Of a stretch of 64,000 nt of DNA, positions 50,095 through 63,731 are shown piece after piece. The stretch is from Cymbidium sinense (taxonomy: Eukaryota > Streptophyta > Magnoliopsida > Asparagales > Orchidaceae), in assembly GCA_021442155.1 (NCBI GenBank), contig CM038222.1, positions 21,028,923 through 21,092,922 of the forward strand, written 5' to 3'. Below the pieces are notes generated by a model, which saw only the letters and a list, made by a program, of their open reading frames with translations, did no database searches and was not told the origin of the DNA. The first letter of the stretch is position 1, and every line of letters begins with the position of its first letter. The position numbers and the translations under genes were made by a program.

Positions 50095-50560
50095 CTTCCT
50101 AAACCATATGACCTATCCCATGGACGTAGCCAAATATTAATCCAAAACAATCCAAAATCAATTGATTTTCTCATAATCAATTTATATGTTCAATCATCTT
50201 CCTAAATATAAATCAAATCTATATTCAAATGATTAAAACTAAATCAAATTAAATCAAATTAAATTAAAACCCTTCCTAAGCCATATGACCTATCACATGG
50301 ACTTAGCCAAATCTTAAACCAAATCAAGTCAAACTCAATTGAATTTCTCAAAAATCAATCATATTTTCAATCCTCTTCACAAATTTAAATGAAATATAAA
50401 ACTAAATCAAAATAAATCAAAATTAAAACCTAACTCCATGGACTTAGCCAAATTCCTTCATTCCAAAATCCAAATTCAATAGATTTTCTCATGAATCAAT
50501 CATACCTCCTATCATATTCACAAATATAAATGAAATTTACAATCATCAAGCCAAAGCAAA
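50095..50560 (+). repeat. Three tandem copies of about 165 bp in gypsy copy B flank
   Basis: Units begin at about 50,106, 50,280 and 50,430. Each has CCATATGACCTA or its relic, CATGGACTTAGCCAAAT, TTGATTTTCTCA-like and ATCAATCATA phrases, and AAATATAAATGAAAT. Copy A keeps only one such unit (32,700-32,840), so either B expanded or A contracted. Confidence 0.75.
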
Positions 50561-53500
50561 ATCAACCCAAGTCAAACCCAACTTAACCCTTTTGACTTGA
50601 AATGTTCAAATGAACCAAAACCCATTTGAACCCAAGTCAATTTTAATTGAATTTATATATCTATCCCAAATCCATATATAAACTAAACTAAATCAAAATC
50701 AACCCAAAATCAAGCCAACTAAACCCATTTGGTCCACTTGACCCAAAGTGGCTAATTTAACCTATCTGAGCCAAGTTCTAATCCTACCCAAATTAGATTG
50801 AACTAAGCCCATCAAAACCTCCCATCATGATTGTTGATCACCAAAGTTGATCAATTGTCACAAATTAGGTCAAAAAACTCAACTCATTGACCAAGTTAAC
50901 CTTAACCTATATGAACCCAAACTACCAAATTGCATCTAAGCTAAATCCCTTGAAACCAATGATTCATACCAAATCAAAATGAATACTTGAATATTATTTG
51001 ACCTTCAATTGAGTTAAATTAAACCCAATTGGCCCTCTTCAAAGTTGACCCAAATTGACCTAAAGACCCAATTAAATCAAAATTGATTGCAACCAATGAC
51101 CCAAGTTTATTCCAAACTGATTATTGAACTTGACCAAAGCCATGATTGGACCCAACTGAAATTAATTTACTTAGCCCAAATTGACCTAAATGTTTAAGTT
51201 GGCCTAAATCAAAACAAAATCTAAATTAATTGAAACCAAAGCCTATAATCTTCTTCAATTGGTCAACTAAACCCAAACCAACACAACCCAAGCCAATTTG
51301 GCCAATTTTATCAATTGTTCAACTTAACCCATTTGACCCAAATGAATTCAAATGAGCCAAAATCAAATCTAAGCCAAACTAAACCAAACCAACTGAATCA
51401 AAAACATCTCAAATGATCATATGAACTTGGCCCAACCCTTACTTTGACCCAATTTGACAAAATGGTCAACTTGACCCAACCTAGCCTAATTTGACCTAAA
51501 TGAGTCAAATTGAGCCAAACCTCTCCAAACTCCAATTGACTTGAAATTTGGGCTAACCCACTTTTGGCTCATTCAAAACCTGCCCAAATCAAATCTAATG
51601 TCAAATGATCATGCTACCCTTAGGTCAAGGGAATCACATGAGATAAATCACCCATGTATATGGTCATTTCTATTCCTTGTCCACTTGGTACGCTCCTAAT
51701 TGTCCACCTAGACACCTAGGACATTGTCCAACTTGACCCAAGGGGTGGTTGGGTGAACCATGACCCATGGGAGGTGAAGTCACCTCACCCTCCCAATTGG
51801 AGCATTTGAATCCATAGGACACCCATTATTCCTCTTTGGCAGTAACCTTCACACCTTCAACAAACCAAGCCAAGCCAACTGACCTTCTCCCTGCCACCCA
51901 CAACTCCCTGAGATGGCCAGACAGCCACTAGAAACCAAACCCTATCCCACCTTCTGATCACAATGAAGGGGGGTATACACCCTCTCATTTCTACTCAAAC
52001 ACAAAATCATTCCTTAACCTACCCAAGATGAGCTACTAAATCCATTCTCTAAGCTCCCAAGCTCGTACCTCGATCAAAAAATGCCATTCCCATCCATCCT
52101 GAAATAAGACACTCCCATTTCTGACCTAACTTTCCCATTTCTCCATCAAACTCAAATTAACTTTGCACGCACCTTCCCTAGGCCTCATTAAGCAAGAAAG
52201 AATCATCTCCCAAGATTTTCAAGCACTGGAGGTGGCACTTCGATCAAAGTTAAGTTCCAAATCATTGATTCATGGCCTTCTAAGCGAACGTCGAGGAATT
52301 GATCCAATTACTGCTCAGCAGTGCTTCATCTCCACCAGATGAAGCTTCCTTAATCATTGAGCTACCGATCTTGAGCTCCGGTGAGGTATGCTTCCAAAAT
52401 TGATCTTTAGGTAAAAATGGGTTTGAGCAAAACTTGCATCTCGTGTGATCTAGACCATTGGATCCTCCGATCGATGTCATGAAGGTGTGGATCCTTTTGG
52501 AGTTGATCAAGCTCAAGCTCGATCAAGTGAGCAATGGCATGACATTCTCCCTCACTCATGATGTTAGATCACGCATCTATTTTACATGATATGATTAGAT
52601 GCAGATTGATCTAATATTAAGTTGTGGGATTAATCAAAGCCATCCGATTTTAGATCAAATGGTGGACGAGAAACCACATCCATTTCCACCATGTTGGCAC
52701 TGAGTCGGATAAGTTTTAATTAGCCAATCCTGTAGTGTCATGTGGAAAGCACGCCGCATCAGTGCGCCATGTGGCGCCAATAGGATTAGGCTTTAATTAG
52801 GCTTAATTAATCATTTTTAATGGCTGAAACGTCTAAAAATCATAAAAAAATCATAGAGAAATAAAAAAAATGTAAATAAATACTCATTTTAAAGGTATTT
52901 TAGAGGATAATTAATTAAAAATAATCTTAACTAATTTTAAACACTAATGAATGTTTAATTATAAAATTAATTAGCTTAATTGCTCCTTAATTACTTAAGC
53001 AATTAATCCTAAATTTTATGGGCTAATTTAATGGGATGACCTCTACCTCCCATGATAGTCATAGGATTTATTGCTCACTTAATTAGAAATATTGACTAAT
53101 TAAACCTTAACTACTCTTTTAAGTTAATTAATAATTAATTAATTTCATGAACAATAATAAATTGGTTAATTAAGTTTATTAATCATTGTTCAACAAGTGA
53201 AATAAGGAATGGGTTCCCCATTCCCAAGTTCATTTCACCCTTTTGAAAATGAAATTAAGATTTAACTAATTAATTAAATCACTTAATCAAGTTAAAAACA
53301 TAATCACATTAATTAATTAAATATAAAAAATCTTTAGTTTAATAAAGGAGTTGAATGGAATTATGGTTAGTCCACTTGTGTGGAAAACCATAAGAGTATT
53401 TAATTAAGTCCATCAATTTAATTAACTATGAATCATGAGCCAATTAAGCTCCTTTTATTTCTATGATCATTGCAAGTTTATTTTCCATTCGATCATGTTA

Positions 53501-54165
53501 GCTCATAATTATTTAGTTAACTACTTTAAGGTGACATAGGTAAGAGTAATTAATTAATCTAATTAAGGGTTCAACTTAATTAACCCATAAAATCAACTTA
53601 ATTACATTTCCTTAAATTAAATCAAATCACTAGTGTGGGAATGGGTTTAAAATAATAAGTGATGATTTCTCTTCTCCTCTATAAATCAAAATAAATCCAA
53701 TAATTAATTAATAAAGAAGCTTTAGTTTGCTTTAAATCATCTTATTTGATTTGATTATCTTTAAGAACTAGTTTGATTGAATGAATAACATGCTTATATT
53801 TGATTGTCCTCTTTCCAATTATGTTAAATTTGATATGTCATTTGAATTCATGCATCCATCTTTTCAAATAAAGTAAAGTAAAATGGATTTCATTTATGTA
53901 AGCTTGCATGCATTGATTTAATTTAATATATGCATGACTATTATCACTATTAAATCCAAATGTATTTTTTGAAATCTTATAAATGAATAATAATATGTGT
54001 TTATGATGCTAGTTATAAATACATAAAATGCATGTGCTTATAGCTTAGTGTATGAATGTTGAGTTTCTTTTTCTATTCATGTGTTAATTTATATAAATTT
54101 GAATGAGAATGAGTATATAACTGGACATCCAGAACATGAGGCTTTAGCTAGCCCCAAGGAGGTTA
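50561..54165. repeat. Noncoding flank of gypsy copy B, colinear with 32,840-36,521
   Basis: The order of a TTGACC-rich part (to about 51,600), a GC-richer part (51,600-52,620) and a TTAATTAA-rich part matches copy A throughout. The minus-strand open stretch at 52,280-52,516 has no open partner in copy A and is not called as a gene. Both copies share the same orientation, so the pair is a direct repeat of about 7-8 kb. Confidence 0.75.
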
Positions 54166-54620
54166 TTTGATTACCTCAATTTTTCTCGGTTTAACAATGG
54201 CAACTCATTTGATTTCATTCTTATGTATTTCAACATTAGAATTTGGATAAAGCTTTAATTCATTTATATAAATGATTCAATAAAAAAACATTCAATTTTT
54301 GCATGGTTTTCTTTCCTCATTTATATACATCCATGAGTGTCCAAGAAAAGCAAGTATATTGTCGGATATCTTGGGAATATGAGGCTTTAGTTAGCCAAGG
54401 AGGTCATTTGATTACCTCACTGATTGCATGCATTCATATTGACTAAGTGGTTGAATTAATTAGCCATATGATTTGGAGCTTACTATGTTCATGTTTATGA
54501 ATTTACATATGTTTGAATGCAAATGGGTATATACATCCCAAGAATACAAGGCTTTAGCTAGCTCCAAGGAGGTCATTTGATTATCTCATTTCCCTAGTTT
54601 AACAATGGTACATGTCTATT
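54090..54620 (+). repeat. Three tandem copies of an AGGCTTTAGCTAGCC unit
   Basis: ATGAGGCTTTAGCTAGCC, CAAGGAGGTCATTTGATTA and CCTCA recur near 54,139, 54,381 and 54,548, about 170-240 bp apart. The first unit is the one in which copy A is cut (CCCCAAGGAGG at 36,521). Confidence 0.72.
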
Positions 54621-55149
54621 TAATTTTATTCTTATGTCTTTTTCATATAAGAATTTGGATAAAGTTTTAAATTAATATGTTTAAATAATTCAATAAAATA
54701 AAATATAAATTCTAAAAAAAACACATACATTCATCATTCATGTGCTAAAATATGTTGCATGTATAGATACACTTAGGATTAAATCATATGCATACATGTG
54801 ATGGAAACGAATGATTTAATATATGTCATGTGGTAGTAATTCAATTAAATTAATCTTAAGATGCCTTTTATTTTGAATAGATTATTTAAAGTGGACCTAA
54901 ATTTAGATTAATTAAATCATTTAATAAGCCATTCACTAAAGAGTCCTAAATCATTAATATACTTTAGAAAGTGACTTAAGGGATGAAAGAGGGAAATCCT
55001 CTTTTCTTCTCTTTATAACACTTAGTTGCTAAGTGTAATCAAATGAAACAAAGGAAAGTAAATTAAAATTCTCAAATCAATTAAACTACTTCAAGTGAAA
55101 TCAACATTTCATGTTAAATTGAATCCTTCTACACTTAGAAAATACAACA
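54621..55149. other. AT-rich spacer without recognised features
   Basis: No coding stretch, repeat or RNA gene is seen. It lies between the gypsy B flank and the right arm of the inverted repeat. Confidence 0.5.
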
Positions 55150-57036
55150 CTAATGCATAATAAGACTACAAAAAAGCCTTAATACACATATTAGAATTAA
55201 GTCACCACTTAATACACATTTGAATTAAGACATTATTTTAGATTGGATGTTATGGTGTATGTCAGACTAGATAGGCCAATATTAGCCTAATCATATTTTC
55301 TGGGATTATGCTTAAGGGATGCTTAAAAATAATGAATGCTCTTTTGCGTTGCTTAAACCCTAACCATAATCTAAGTAAGGATAGGTGGGCTTAGTTACCC
55401 ATGTGTAGGTGCTAAGTCTAAATTATAAATACTGCTTGGGATTATATGTATATTTAGCTAACCTCTATTTTATAGGTGTAGTTAGATTTACTTTTCCCAC
55501 ATAAATGTAATTTTGTAGGAATTAGAATTAGTGTTATGGGGATTAAGATGAGCGTGGCTAGAAGGTTTTGTCTGGTTGCCTCGCCTTTGAAGCAAGCAAG
55601 CACCATCCAAATCAAGGATGCCAAATCAAAAATGGAGATATGAAGAAAGAAGACCCCATAGCATTTAATACAATTATAATTATATATTCCGTGTTGTATA
55701 AGGGTAGAGCTTACCCATCTTTTCACTATTCTTAAATGGGTTACCCAAAACACCAACCTTATTCTTTTATGATAATTTATATAATTGTTTGATGTTATGT
55801 TTACATTGGATGACATGCTTTTCATAGTTTCTTAAATGATTGATGTTTTAATGTGTGGCTTGGATATGATTAGGCTCTTAGGATAAAAATAACTTTTCTA
55901 CCCAACTAATCACTTATAACTAAATTTTAAACAACTCATAACCTCATCATAAAGTCTAAGACATAAATATGATAATTAAAAGATTTAGCAACCCCTTAGC
56001 TATATGGTTGTATGTTTCACATCATGCATGCAAATTTTTTCTCTCTTCAACATGAAGGATCCCCATCCTAGGATAAAGGATGCTTGACCTGGGCATCCCT
56101 CGTGATAGAGAACACCTTCTTCAAGCTTATTTGACCCATAACCTATTTCATCATGCATTTAGGCATAAGAAATTCTAAAGCCTCTATCAAAATGATGTGT
56201 CTAAAATGAAATAAAATTTGAAAACATTTTGCATCTATAGATTAAACTATATGCTCATAGCACTCATGCTTTAGTCTCTTAGGGAATGTGTTTAGGACTT
56301 TAGTTTCTTTCTAATTAAATAACTATCTTAGCTATCTTGTAATTCATAAGACTACTACATGGTTTTAAAATCATAGTAAGTTTGCCACTGTGTGGTAATA
56401 AGTCCTAAGTCAAACAATTTATTCTTTCTTGTGGAGGTAAACCCTTATGTCCACCTATTGCTTAGATTTAGGTCATTATTTATATTAAAGCTCCCTAGAT
56501 TTAGGATCTGAGGTAGTTATTTCCTTCGAGCTATGAGCATAAATTATCACCTTTTAGGCATTCCCATAACCTTGTCTTGGTGGATTATAAACCCTACTAA
56601 TCTAATTAAATTTCAACTCAAAATATATAAATCTCCTCAACTTCAAAATTATAAAGCCCAACCATACGATAGATTGGAATGCTCACTAGGCTTCTTAGTA
56701 TCATGAGCATTTGCTACTTATTTCATTTGGATTCCAAAAATAAGTCTTCTCCTTGAACATTCCCAATTGATTTTCCAAATACAACCAATCCTTTGGTAGT
56801 CAATCTTGAAATCTTTGGAGATGATAATTGTCTACTTTAATCGACAAGATTCTTTGGAAATTACATTTCCTAAGATGTAATTAACTATGGAGACTTGCCT
56901 CCATAGGGAATTTAAGAACCTAGTTTAATATAAACCCTACTTTATTCATCCATGTAAAGTAGGGAAAAATTCTTTGGTACATTCGAAGACTCATCATTCC
57001 TTAGAGTCCTTATTACATGATTAGTCCATTCAGGTC
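55150..57036 (-). repeat. Right arm of large inverted repeat, cut by telomeric array
   Basis: Reverse partner of 41,690-43,610. Landmarks include TTAGATTGGATGTTATGGTG near 55,232, TTGTATAAGGGTAGAGCTTA near 55,692, GATTGGAATGCTCACTAGGC near 56,673, ATTAACTATGGAGACTTGCC near 56,878 and CCTTATTACATGATTAGTCC near 57,009. Homology ends within a few tens of bases of the telomeric array, so the array edge truncates this arm or the pairing happens to end there. The minus-strand open stretch at 55,454-55,825 lies in the arm and has no open counterpart on the left. Confidence 0.8.
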
Positions 57037-59513
57037 ATGCCTCTATAAAAACCTTAAATCCTAAACCCTAAACCATAAACCCTAAATCCTAACCTTAACC
57101 CTAAACCCAAAACCCTAAATCCTAAAACCCTAAAACCTAAACCCTAAACCCTAAACCCTAAAAACCTAAAATCCTAAACCTAAACTAAATAAAACATAAA
57201 AAATAAAAATATATATAAACCAAAATAAAATAAAAAATAAAATATAATAAAAACCTAAACAAAAAACTAAACTTGAACCTAAAAATAAAATAAAATAAAT
57301 ACATAAAGATAAACTAAAAGAAAATGAATAAAAGCATAAACTAAATTAAAAAAACTTAAGAATAAACAAGCAAAATAAAATAAAAACTAAACGTAAAATT
57401 AAAATATAATAAACCTAAAATAAAATAAAAACTAAATAAAAACCTAAACCTCAAAATAAGACCTCAAAAAATTAAAAAATAAAATCTAAACCCTAAACTA
57501 AAAAAAAACCTAAACCTAAAATAAAATTATAATAAACAAAATAAAATAAACCTAAACCTAAACTACAATAAACTAAATTGAAATAAATAAAACTTAAACC
57601 TAAAATAAACTAAACCTAAACCCTAAATTAAATAAACAAAATAAACTTAAAATAATCCTAAACCTAAACTATAAAATAAAACTTAAAAATAATTCTATAA
57701 TAAAATCCTAATACCTAAACCTAAAAAAATGGAATAAAAACCTAAACCTAAAAATAAAAAATAAAAAAAACTCAACTAAAAAATAAACCTAATCTTAAAA
57801 CTAAACCCTAAACAAAAAAATAAACTAAAATGAAAAACCTAAACTAAAATAAATAAACCTAAAATAAATAAACTAAACTAAATAAAAATTAAAAATAAAC
57901 CTAAATAAAAAAAAATAAAATAAACTAAAATAAATAAAAAATAAACTAAATAAACCTAAACTATCGGTTTACTTAATTAAAAAAAAAACTTAAACCCTCA
58001 ACCCTAAATTCTAAACCCTAAATCTTAAACTTTAAAACTAAACCCCTAAACCTACCTCCTACTAACCCAAAACAAAAACCCTCCTGTTCCACTAACCTAA
58101 ACTGAAACCCAAACCAAAACTCAACCAACCCTAAACCTTAACTAACCCCTAAAACCCACCCTAAATCCTAAAACTCCTTAAACTTAAACCAAATCCTAAA
58201 TCTGTAAAAACTCCCCTAAAGCTAAACCCTAAATCTTAAACCACCCTAAAGAAACCTAAACCCTAATGCTAAGCCTTAAACCCTAAACCCTAAAAAACCT
58301 AAACCTTAAGCCAAAAAAGCCTAAACATAAAACCCTAGACCCTAAACCCTAAACCCAAACCGTAAACCATAAACCATAAAACCCTAAACCCTAAAACCCT
58401 AAACCCTAACCCTAAACCCTAAAAGCCTAAACCTAAAAAAAATAAAACTTAAAATAAAATAAATATAAAAAATAAACCTAAATAAACTTAAAAAGTAAAA
58501 TAAAATAAAAAACTAATTTAAAACCTAAACTTAAACCTAAAATAAAAAAAATTAAATAAACTAATAAAAATAAACTAAACTTAAATAAATAATAGCCTAA
58601 ACTAAACAAAAAAATAAAATAAACCTAAGAATAAAAAACCTATATAAAATAAAACTAAAATAAAATAAAACCAAATAAAATCTTAAACCTAAAAAAATAA
58701 ACCTAAAATAAATAAAAGTAAAACCTAAACCTAAAATAAAATAAAATAAATAAAATAAATAAATTAAACCTAAACTAAACCTAAATAAAGTAAACCAAAC
58801 CTAAACTAAAACTAAATAAAATAAAATGAACTAAAAGTAAACCTAAACTAAAATAAAATAAAAAAATAAACTAAATAAAACCTAAACCTAAAAAAAAAAA
58901 ATAAAAAAACCTAAACCTAAACCTAAAATAAAAATAAAACCTAAACATAAAAATTAAAATTAAAATAAAACTCAACTAAAAATAAACCTAAATCTAAACC
59001 TAAACTTAAAAAATATACTAAAATAAAAAACCTAAACAAAAATAAATAATCCTAAAATAAATAAACTAAACTGAATAAAAAATAAATATAAATAAAAATA
59101 AATAAAATAAAATAAATGAAAATAAATTAAAATAAATAAATAAACCTAAACTTACCTGCTTTCTTAATTAAAAAAAACCTTAAACCCTAAAGCCTAAACA
59201 TTAAACCCTAAACCCTAAACCCTAAACCCTAACCCTAACCCTAAACCCTGAACACTAAAACCCTAAACCCTAATACCCTAAACCCTAAAACCTAAACCCT
59301 AAACCCTAAACCCTAAACACCTAAAAACCTTAATGAAAACTAAATAAAACTTAAAAATATATATATATAAAAGCTAAACCTAAATAAAATATAAAATAAA
59401 ATAAAATAAAAACCTAAACTAAAACCTAAACGTAAATCAAAAATAAAATAAATAGAAACTTAAACTAAACTAAAAAAAATAAACCTAAGAATGAAAAACC
59501 TAAGTAAAATAAA
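57037..59513 (+). repeat. Telomere-derived array, right block, first part
   Basis: The switch from island to CCTAAACCC repeats at about 57,037-57,065 is abrupt. Units end at 57,965 and 59,158. A C-rich variant island is at 58,035-58,260. The canonical head at 59,200-59,330 is clean. Polarity is the same as in the left block. Confidence 0.9.
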
Positions 59514-59726
59514 AATTGAAGAACAGTCGATCTGATCTATTGCTTATGGAACTATGTCTTTATAGGAGAGACGGTTCTATTTATCTAGGATTTTTGCTTT
59601 TGTCTATGTGCCCTCATTTTTTATCTATGTCCTCAGTTGTGTTTTAGAAAACTTGGTGTGTTACTTGGTTGATGAAATCAAAAAGAAAAAATGTTGAATA
59701 TGAATTTGATCTCTATTAAAAAAAAA
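59514..59726 (+). pseudogene. GR-RBP 3' UTR fragment, copy 5
   Basis: Starts two codons before the stop (AATTGAAGA...) and runs through GATCTGATCTATTGCTTATG, AACTTGGTGTGTTACTTGG and GATGAAATCAAAAAG to an A-run at 59,718-59,726. The 5' cut differs from those of copies 2, 3 and 4. Colinear with their 3' UTRs throughout. Confidence 0.85.
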
Positions 59727-62700
59727 GAAAATCAAAAACCCTAAACCCTAAACTTAAACCTAAAACCTAAACCCTAAATGCTATACCCTAAACCCTAAAA
59801 ACCCTAAACCCAAAACCCAAAAACCTAAACCCTAAACCTTAAACCCTAAATTAGAAAAAACCCTAAACCCTAAATGAACCCTAAACCCTAAAAAGCTAAT
59901 AACCTAAACCTAAACTAAATAAACCCGAGGAAATAAATAAAAAACCTAAATAAAAAAATAAAATAAAAATAAACATAAACTAAAACCTAAACCTAAACCT
60001 AAACCTAAAAAGTAAATAAAATAAAAAATTAAAACTAAAATAAACTAAAATAAATAGAAAACCTAAACTAAATTAAAAAATATAAAACGTAAAAAAAATA
60101 AAAATTAAACCTAAAATAAAATAAAACAAAAACTAAATAAAAACCTAAACCTAAAAAAATAAACTTAAAAATAAAACCTAAAAATAAATAAAAAATAAAA
60201 CCTAAACCCCAAACTAAAAAAAAAAATCTAAACCTGAGATAAAAATAAAATAATCCTAAACCTAAATAAAATAAAATGTAAACCTATACCTAAACTAAAT
60301 AAAATAAAGTAAACTAAAAATAAACCTAAGCCTAAACTAAAAAATAAATCCTAAAAATAAACCTAAAACCTAAACCTAAAAAAATAAAATAAAAACCTAA
60401 ACCTAAACCTATAAATAAAAAATAAAATCTAAACCTAAAAAAAAAAAACATAAACATAAACCTAAACCTAAAAAATAAATTAAAATAAAAAACCTAAACT
60501 AAAATAAATAAAAAAACTCAATAAAAATAAAAATAAGCCTAAATCAAAATAGAAAAAATAAAATAAACTAAAAAAAAAACTAAATAAACCTAAACCTACC
60601 AGTTTACTAAATTTTAAATAAAATAAATAAATAAAATAAACAAAACCTTAATTCTAAACTCTAGAATTATCTCTAAACCCTAGACCCTAAAACTAACCCT
60701 AAACCCTAAACTCAAAACCCTAAACCTACAACCCTAAACCCTAAACCTTGAACCTTAAACCCTAAACTCTAAAACCCTAAACGCTAAACCCTAAATTCCT
60801 AAACTCACCACCCTAGCCTAACCCTAAACTGAGCCAACCCTAACCCTAAACCATCCTAAACTAACTAACCCACCCTAAACCTAAAAAAACCCAACCACCC
60901 TAAACCTCTCTAACCATAAACCCTAATAAACCCTAAATTAAATCCCTAAACCTAAACCTAAACCTAAACTAAATAAAACCTAAATAATAAATAAATAAAC
61001 TAAACCTTAAAATAAAACATGAAATAAAATATAAACCTAAATTAAAATCTAAACCTAAACCTAAAATAAAATAAAATAAATAATAAAATAAACTAAATAA
61101 AATAAATAAAACCTAATAAATAAAATAAACCTAAATAATAAAAATAAAAATTAAATTAAACCTAAAAAAAACCTAAAATAAAACTTAAAATAAATTAAAA
61201 ATAAAACCTAAAACCTAAAATAAAAAAATAAAATAACTATAAACCTAAAATATATAATTAAATAAACTAAAAAACCTAAAACTAAAAATAAAAATAAATC
61301 TAAAATAAACCTAAAATAAAAATCAAAACCTAAACATAAGAAAATAAAATCAAAACTTAAACCTAAACCAAAAATAAAAATAAAAAAATAAAACCTAAAC
61401 CTTAAAATAAAGAAAATAAAAGAAATAAACTAAAATAAACCAAAAAATAAACTAAAATAAAAAAACTAAATAAAATAAAATAATCAAACTAAATAAAAAT
61501 AAAATAAACCTAAATAAAAATAAAAATAAAATAAACTAAAATAAATAATAAATAAAATAAATAAACCTAAACTTCTTAGTTTACTTAATTTTAAAAAAAA
61601 TAAATAAATAAATAAAACCTAACTAAACCCTAAAAGTAACCCTAAATCTACTAAACCTAAACTACCCCAACCTAAAAAAAACCCTCAACCCTAAACCCTA
61701 AACCAAACCTAAACCTTAAAAACCCTAAACTCTAAACTAACCTTAAACCCTAAACCCTGAAAAGCTAAAAACCTAAACCTAAACTAAATAAAACCTAAAA
61801 TAAGAAAATAAACATAACCAAAATAAAATATAAAATAAAATAAAACATAAATTAAAACCTAAACCTAAAAAAAATAAAATACAAAATAAAACTAAAATAA
61901 AATAAATAAACCAAAACTAAACTTAAAATAAAACCTAAAGAAACTAAAAAAATAAAAATAAAATAAACCTAAAATAAAATAAAACTAAATAAAACTTAAA
62001 CCTAAAAATAAACTTAAAATAAACCTAAAATAAATAAAAATAAACTAAAATCTAAACTAAAAAAAGAACCTAAACCTAAAATAAAATAAAATAAACCTAA
62101 ACTGGCTAAAATAAACTAAACTAAAATAAATTAAACCTAAACCTAAAATAAACTAAACCTAAACCTATACCTAAAATAAATAAAGTAAAATAAACTAAAA
62201 TTAAACCTAAACCTAAACTAAAAAATAAAAACTAAAAATAAACATAAAATAAAAACCTAAAATGTAAACCTAAAAAAATAAAATATAAACCTAAACTTAA
62301 ACTAAAAAATATAAAATAAAACCTATACCTAAAAAATTAAATAAAAAAAACTAAATTAAAAAAATAAACATAAACCTAAACTAAAACCTCAAAAATAAAC
62401 TAAAATAAAAAACCTGAACTAAAAGAAATAAAATTAAAATAAATAAACTAAACTAAATAATAATAAAAATAAAAATAAACCTAAATGAAAATAAAAAATA
62501 AAAAACTAAAATAAATAATAAATAATAAATCTACCACTTAATTTAAAAAAATAAATAAAACAAAACTCTAACCTTAAACCATGGATCTAACCCTAAACAC
62601 TAAATTCTAAACCCTAAAATTAACCTAAATGCTAAAATTAAACCTAAACCCTAAACCCTAAACCCTAAAACCCTAAACCATAAAACCCTAAACCCTAAAC

Positions 62701-63681
62701 CTAACCCTAAACAAACAATAAACCCTCCTACCACTAAACTACTCCTTTAACCCTAAACACTAAACTAAACCCTAAATCCTAAACCACTGCTACCCAAACT
62801 ACCAAACCTTAAATCTTAAATCTTAAACCCACTTACTTAATCTCTAAACCAAACTAAACTTAAACCCTAAACTTAAACCCTACCCACCCTAAATCCTAAA
62901 ACCTAAACCCTAAACCACCTCTTTAAACCCTAAAACCCTAAACTCTGCCTAATAACCTAAACCTAAACTAAGTAAAACCTAAAATAAAATGAATAAAAAA
63001 CCAAACCTAAATAAAACAAAACAAAACAAAATAAAATGAAAACCTAAACTAAAACCTAAGCCTTAACCTAAAAATAAAATAAAATAAATAAAAATTAAAT
63101 AAATAAAAATCTAAACTAAACTAAAAAATAAAATAAACCTAAGTAAAAAAGACCTAAGGAAAATAAAAACCAAATGTAAAATAAAAATAAAATAAACCTA
63201 AAATAAAATACAAACTAAATAAAAACCGAAACCTAAAAAATAAACCTAAAAATAAATAAAAAAGAAAACCTAAACCCTAAACTAAAAAAAAGAAACCTAA
63301 ACCAAAAATAAAAATAAGATAAACAAAATAAAATAAACCTTAACCTAAACTAAAATAATAATAAAAAACTGAAACCTAAACCAAAGATAAACAAAACCTA
63401 AACCCTAAACAAAATAAAATAAAATCAACTAAAAATAAACCTAAACATAAACTAAAAAATAAAACCTAAAAATAAAGCTAAAATAAAAACCTAAAACCTA
63501 AACCTAAGAAAATAAAATAAAAACCTAAACCTAAACCAAAAAATAATAAATAAAACCTAAACCTAAAATATAAAATAAAAATAATACTTAACTAAAAAAT
63601 AAACTTAAACCTAAACCTAAACTTAAAAAATAAATTGAAATTTAAAACCTAAACTAAAATAAATAAACCTCAAATAAATAA
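59727..63681 (+). repeat. Telomere-derived array, right block, second part
   Basis: Junctions at 60,601, 61,578 and 62,534 give units of about 980, 960 and 1,150 bp (the last ending at copy 6 without a junction). C-rich variant islands lie at 60,795-60,960 and 62,700-62,950. The anchor AAATGTAAAATAAAA recurs near 63,172. Confidence 0.87.
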
Positions 63682-63731
63682 AGAAAAGAAGAAATGTTGA
63701 ACCTGAATTTATTTTTTGTTAAAAAAAAAAC
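63682..63731 (+). pseudogene. GR-RBP 3' UTR end, copy 6 (shortest)
   Basis: AAGAAGAAATGTTGAACCTG and AATTTATTTTTTGTTAAAAA correspond to the last 45 or so bases of the UTR plus the A-run (63,720-63,731). Downstream, the telomere-like sequence with CTAAACTAAAACTTGAACC matches that after copies 1 and 4. Confidence 0.75.

Noticed and set aside
55454..55825. Minus-strand 123-codon open stretch
   Set aside because: Lies in the right inverted arm; the left arm has no open counterpart and no motif is recognised.
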